Below are positions 14,538-16,099 of a DNA stretch of 16,099 bases, piece by piece. Source of the stretch: Apostichopus japonicus (taxonomy: Eukaryota > Echinodermata > Holothuroidea > Aspidochirotida > Stichopodidae); NCBI RefSeq assembly GCF_037975245.1, contig NC_012616.1, forward strand, positions 1 to 16,099, in the 5' to 3' direction. The notes under the pieces are model-generated. The model was not told where the DNA came from. It was given only the letters and a program-made list of their open reading frames with translations, and ran no database searches. Position 1 is the stretch's first letter. Each line of letters begins with the position of its first letter. The position numbers and the translations under genes are program-made.

Positions 14538-16099
14538 AGATAAAAGTTAAAAGCGAATAAATAAAAGATTTTAAAGTATTATTGTATAATATAAAACAGT
14601 ACCGCAAGGGAAAGCTGAAATATAATGAAAGTTAAAAAAAGGATAAGAGTTAATCGTACCTTTTGTATTATGGTTTAACAAGATCTGATGATAAACAGAA
14701 CAGCACCCGAAATCTGGAGAGCTAACCAAACCCTCTCAAAGGAGAACTACACAACCACTGTTGCAAGAGTGGTAAAAGAGGTTTGGTTAGAGATGATATG
14801 TTTAACGCGCCAGATGATAGCTGGTTTTCTTAGAAAAAAGTTTAAGCTTTTCTCCCTTATTCACAGTTTTTACCTTAAAGGAAAATATTAGGAAAGAAAA
14901 AAGGGAAGAAAGAGAAAAGAAGATAAGTTCTTTTCTCAAAAAGGAAACAACCAGGAAAGAAGGAAAGACCAAAAACAAGTGAAAAGGGAAAGGATCAAAG
15001 TAGGCCTAAAAGCGGCCATCTAAAAGAAAGCGTTAAAGCTCAAATCCTCTTAACCCGAAAATTTTTGATACTAGATCCAACCTCTTTTAAACTAAAGGAA
15101 AATAATAATGTTAAAACGAGTAAGAAAAAGACTTTGTTACCCCACTAAAGGAAAACTAAAACAAAACCAAGAACGCCTAAAACCACAAGAGTAAGCATCA
15201 AGGAATCCTTTCCCAACACAGGAAGTGGCCAAACAAGGAAAAAGGGGAAGAAAGGAACTAGGCAAATAAAAAGGGGGACTGTTTACCAAAAACATAGCCC
15301 CACGAACTTCATATGTGGGGTGCAGCCTGCCCAGTGGAATTTATTCTAAACGGCCGCGGTATTTTGACCGTGCAAAGGTAGCATAATCACTTGTCTCTTA
15401 AATGGGGACCTGTATGAATGGCTTTTCACTCTTTCACTGTCTCTCTTCCCTCCCTCCTAATCTTCTAATCACGTGAAGAAGCGTGAACAAATAAGAAAGA
15501 CGAGAAGACCCTGTCGAGCTTAAGCTAACCCTGAAATGTCGTCTACCTTTTTTCTTAGAAAGAGGTAAATTTCAGATAAAGTTTTGGTTGGGGCAACCGT
15601 GGAGAAAAAGAATCCTCCAGTTAGTTAGGAAGAAAACCTTTCACCTAAAAAATTTAGCGACCCAGTTACTCTGGTAAACGGAAAAAGTTACCGCAGGGAT
15701 AACAGCGTTATCTTCTCTAAGAGCCCATATTGACGAGAAGGATTGCGACCTCGATGTTGGATTGGGGTAACCAAAGGGTGTAGCAGCTCTTTAAGGTTGG
15801 ACTGTTCGTCCATTAACTCCCTACATGATCTGAGTTCAGACCGACGTAAGTCAGGTCAGCTTCTATCTTCTAAATAACCCTTCTAGTACGAAAGGACCGA
15901 AGGGAGGCCTTCAATGACCAACGTTAAAAGGTAAAAAAACAAGAAAAAAGTTAATAAATATATTTCTTAGTTAAATCTAGGGAACGTCTAAAAGAGACGT
16001 GAAAACAAATTCGCTTAAACCTACGTTAAAAAAAAAGTTTTAGGATTTCACACAAGGGGACCCCCTTATAGTTTTCCAGAATTTTTAATTTTAAGAAAC
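14538..16099 (+). rRNA. rrnL: 16S (large subunit) ribosomal RNA
   Basis: Large-subunit rRNA recognised by its 3' half. GGCCGCGGTATTTTGACCG begins at 15352 with TGCAAAGGTAGCATAATCA after it. GACGAGAAGACCCTGTCGAG is near 15499. CGCAGGGATAACAGCGTTAT is near 15692. CCTCGATGTTGGATTGGGG is near 15750. The peptidyl-transferase segment GGACTGTTCGTCCATTAA begins at 15799, and the sarcin-ricin loop AGTACGAAAGGACC at 15885. The 5' domain is poorly conserved and very purine-rich around 14888-15000. Length is about 1.56 kb. Ends are inferred: 5' after nad2, 3' before cox1 across the circle junction; the last tens of bases may be spacer. Confidence 0.95.
16054..16067 (+). terminator. Hairpin AAGGGG/CCCCTT at rrnL 3' end
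   Basis: Inverted repeat with a two-base centre (or five pairs closing a four-base loop), 32 nt before the end of the window and hence before cox1 on a circle. It may be the last rRNA helix or a processing signal, since no tRNA separates rrnL from cox1. The terminator label is tentative. Confidence 0.3.

Noticed and set aside
12445-16099. Sea-star type inversion of the nad1-nad2-rrnL block
   Set aside because: All three genes are on the plus strand here, as in sea urchins and sea cucumbers.

Overview
This window reads as a complete echinoderm mitochondrial genome, opened at the first base of cox1. It holds 13 respiratory-chain protein genes, 2 rRNAs and 22 tRNAs. The code is visible directly: AAA falls where conserved Asn belongs (cox1 TNHKD, GGFGNW, PRMNNM; nad1 ETNRAPFDL), AGA/AGG fall at conserved Ser, TGA at conserved Trp, and ATA at conserved Ile. 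That is the echinoderm mitochondrial code (table 9). The tRNA set agrees: Lys has anticodon CTT, which reads only AAG, and Asn has GTT.

Gene order is cox1-R-nad4L-cox2-K-atp8-atp6-cox3-S2(-)-nad3-nad4-H-S1-nad5-nad6(-)-cob-F-rrnS-E-T-[control region]-P-Q(-)-N-L1-A(-)-W-C-V(-)-M-D(-)-Y-G-L2-nad1-I-nad2-rrnL. This is the sea urchin/sea cucumber arrangement. It lacks the inversion of the nad1-nad2-rrnL block found in sea stars. Details of cox1 (for example LLQDDQVY) make me favour a sea cucumber, but the class call is an inference. All frames are intact, so this is not a nuclear copy.

Region by region: 1-9753 holds the compact protein-gene arc with tRNAs as punctuation. Only nad6 and trnS2 lie on the minus strand there. 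9749-10784 holds trnF, rrnS, trnE and trnT. 10785-11236 is the main non-coding region, strongly pyrimidine-rich on the plus strand. 11237-12444 is the 14-tRNA cluster, loosened by two unusual spacers of 131 and 111 nt. 12445-16099 holds nad1, trnI, nad2 and rrnL, which would run into cox1 if the molecule is circular.

The products form the membrane cores of complex I (nad1-6, 4L), III (cob), IV (cox1-3) and ATP synthase (atp6, 8), made with the encoded rRNAs and tRNAs. I found no new enzyme or defence system. The most interesting signal is regulatory. A palindromic AT motif, TTTATATAAA, occurs four times, always between genes: at the nad6/cob divergence, at the end of the control region, and once in each tRNA-cluster spacer. 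At nad6/cob the 14-nt palindrome contains both start codons. The trnC-trnV copy also shares the adjoining cob-start sequence (18 of 20 bases). The motif resembles the AT-rich promoter consensus described for sea urchin mtDNA.
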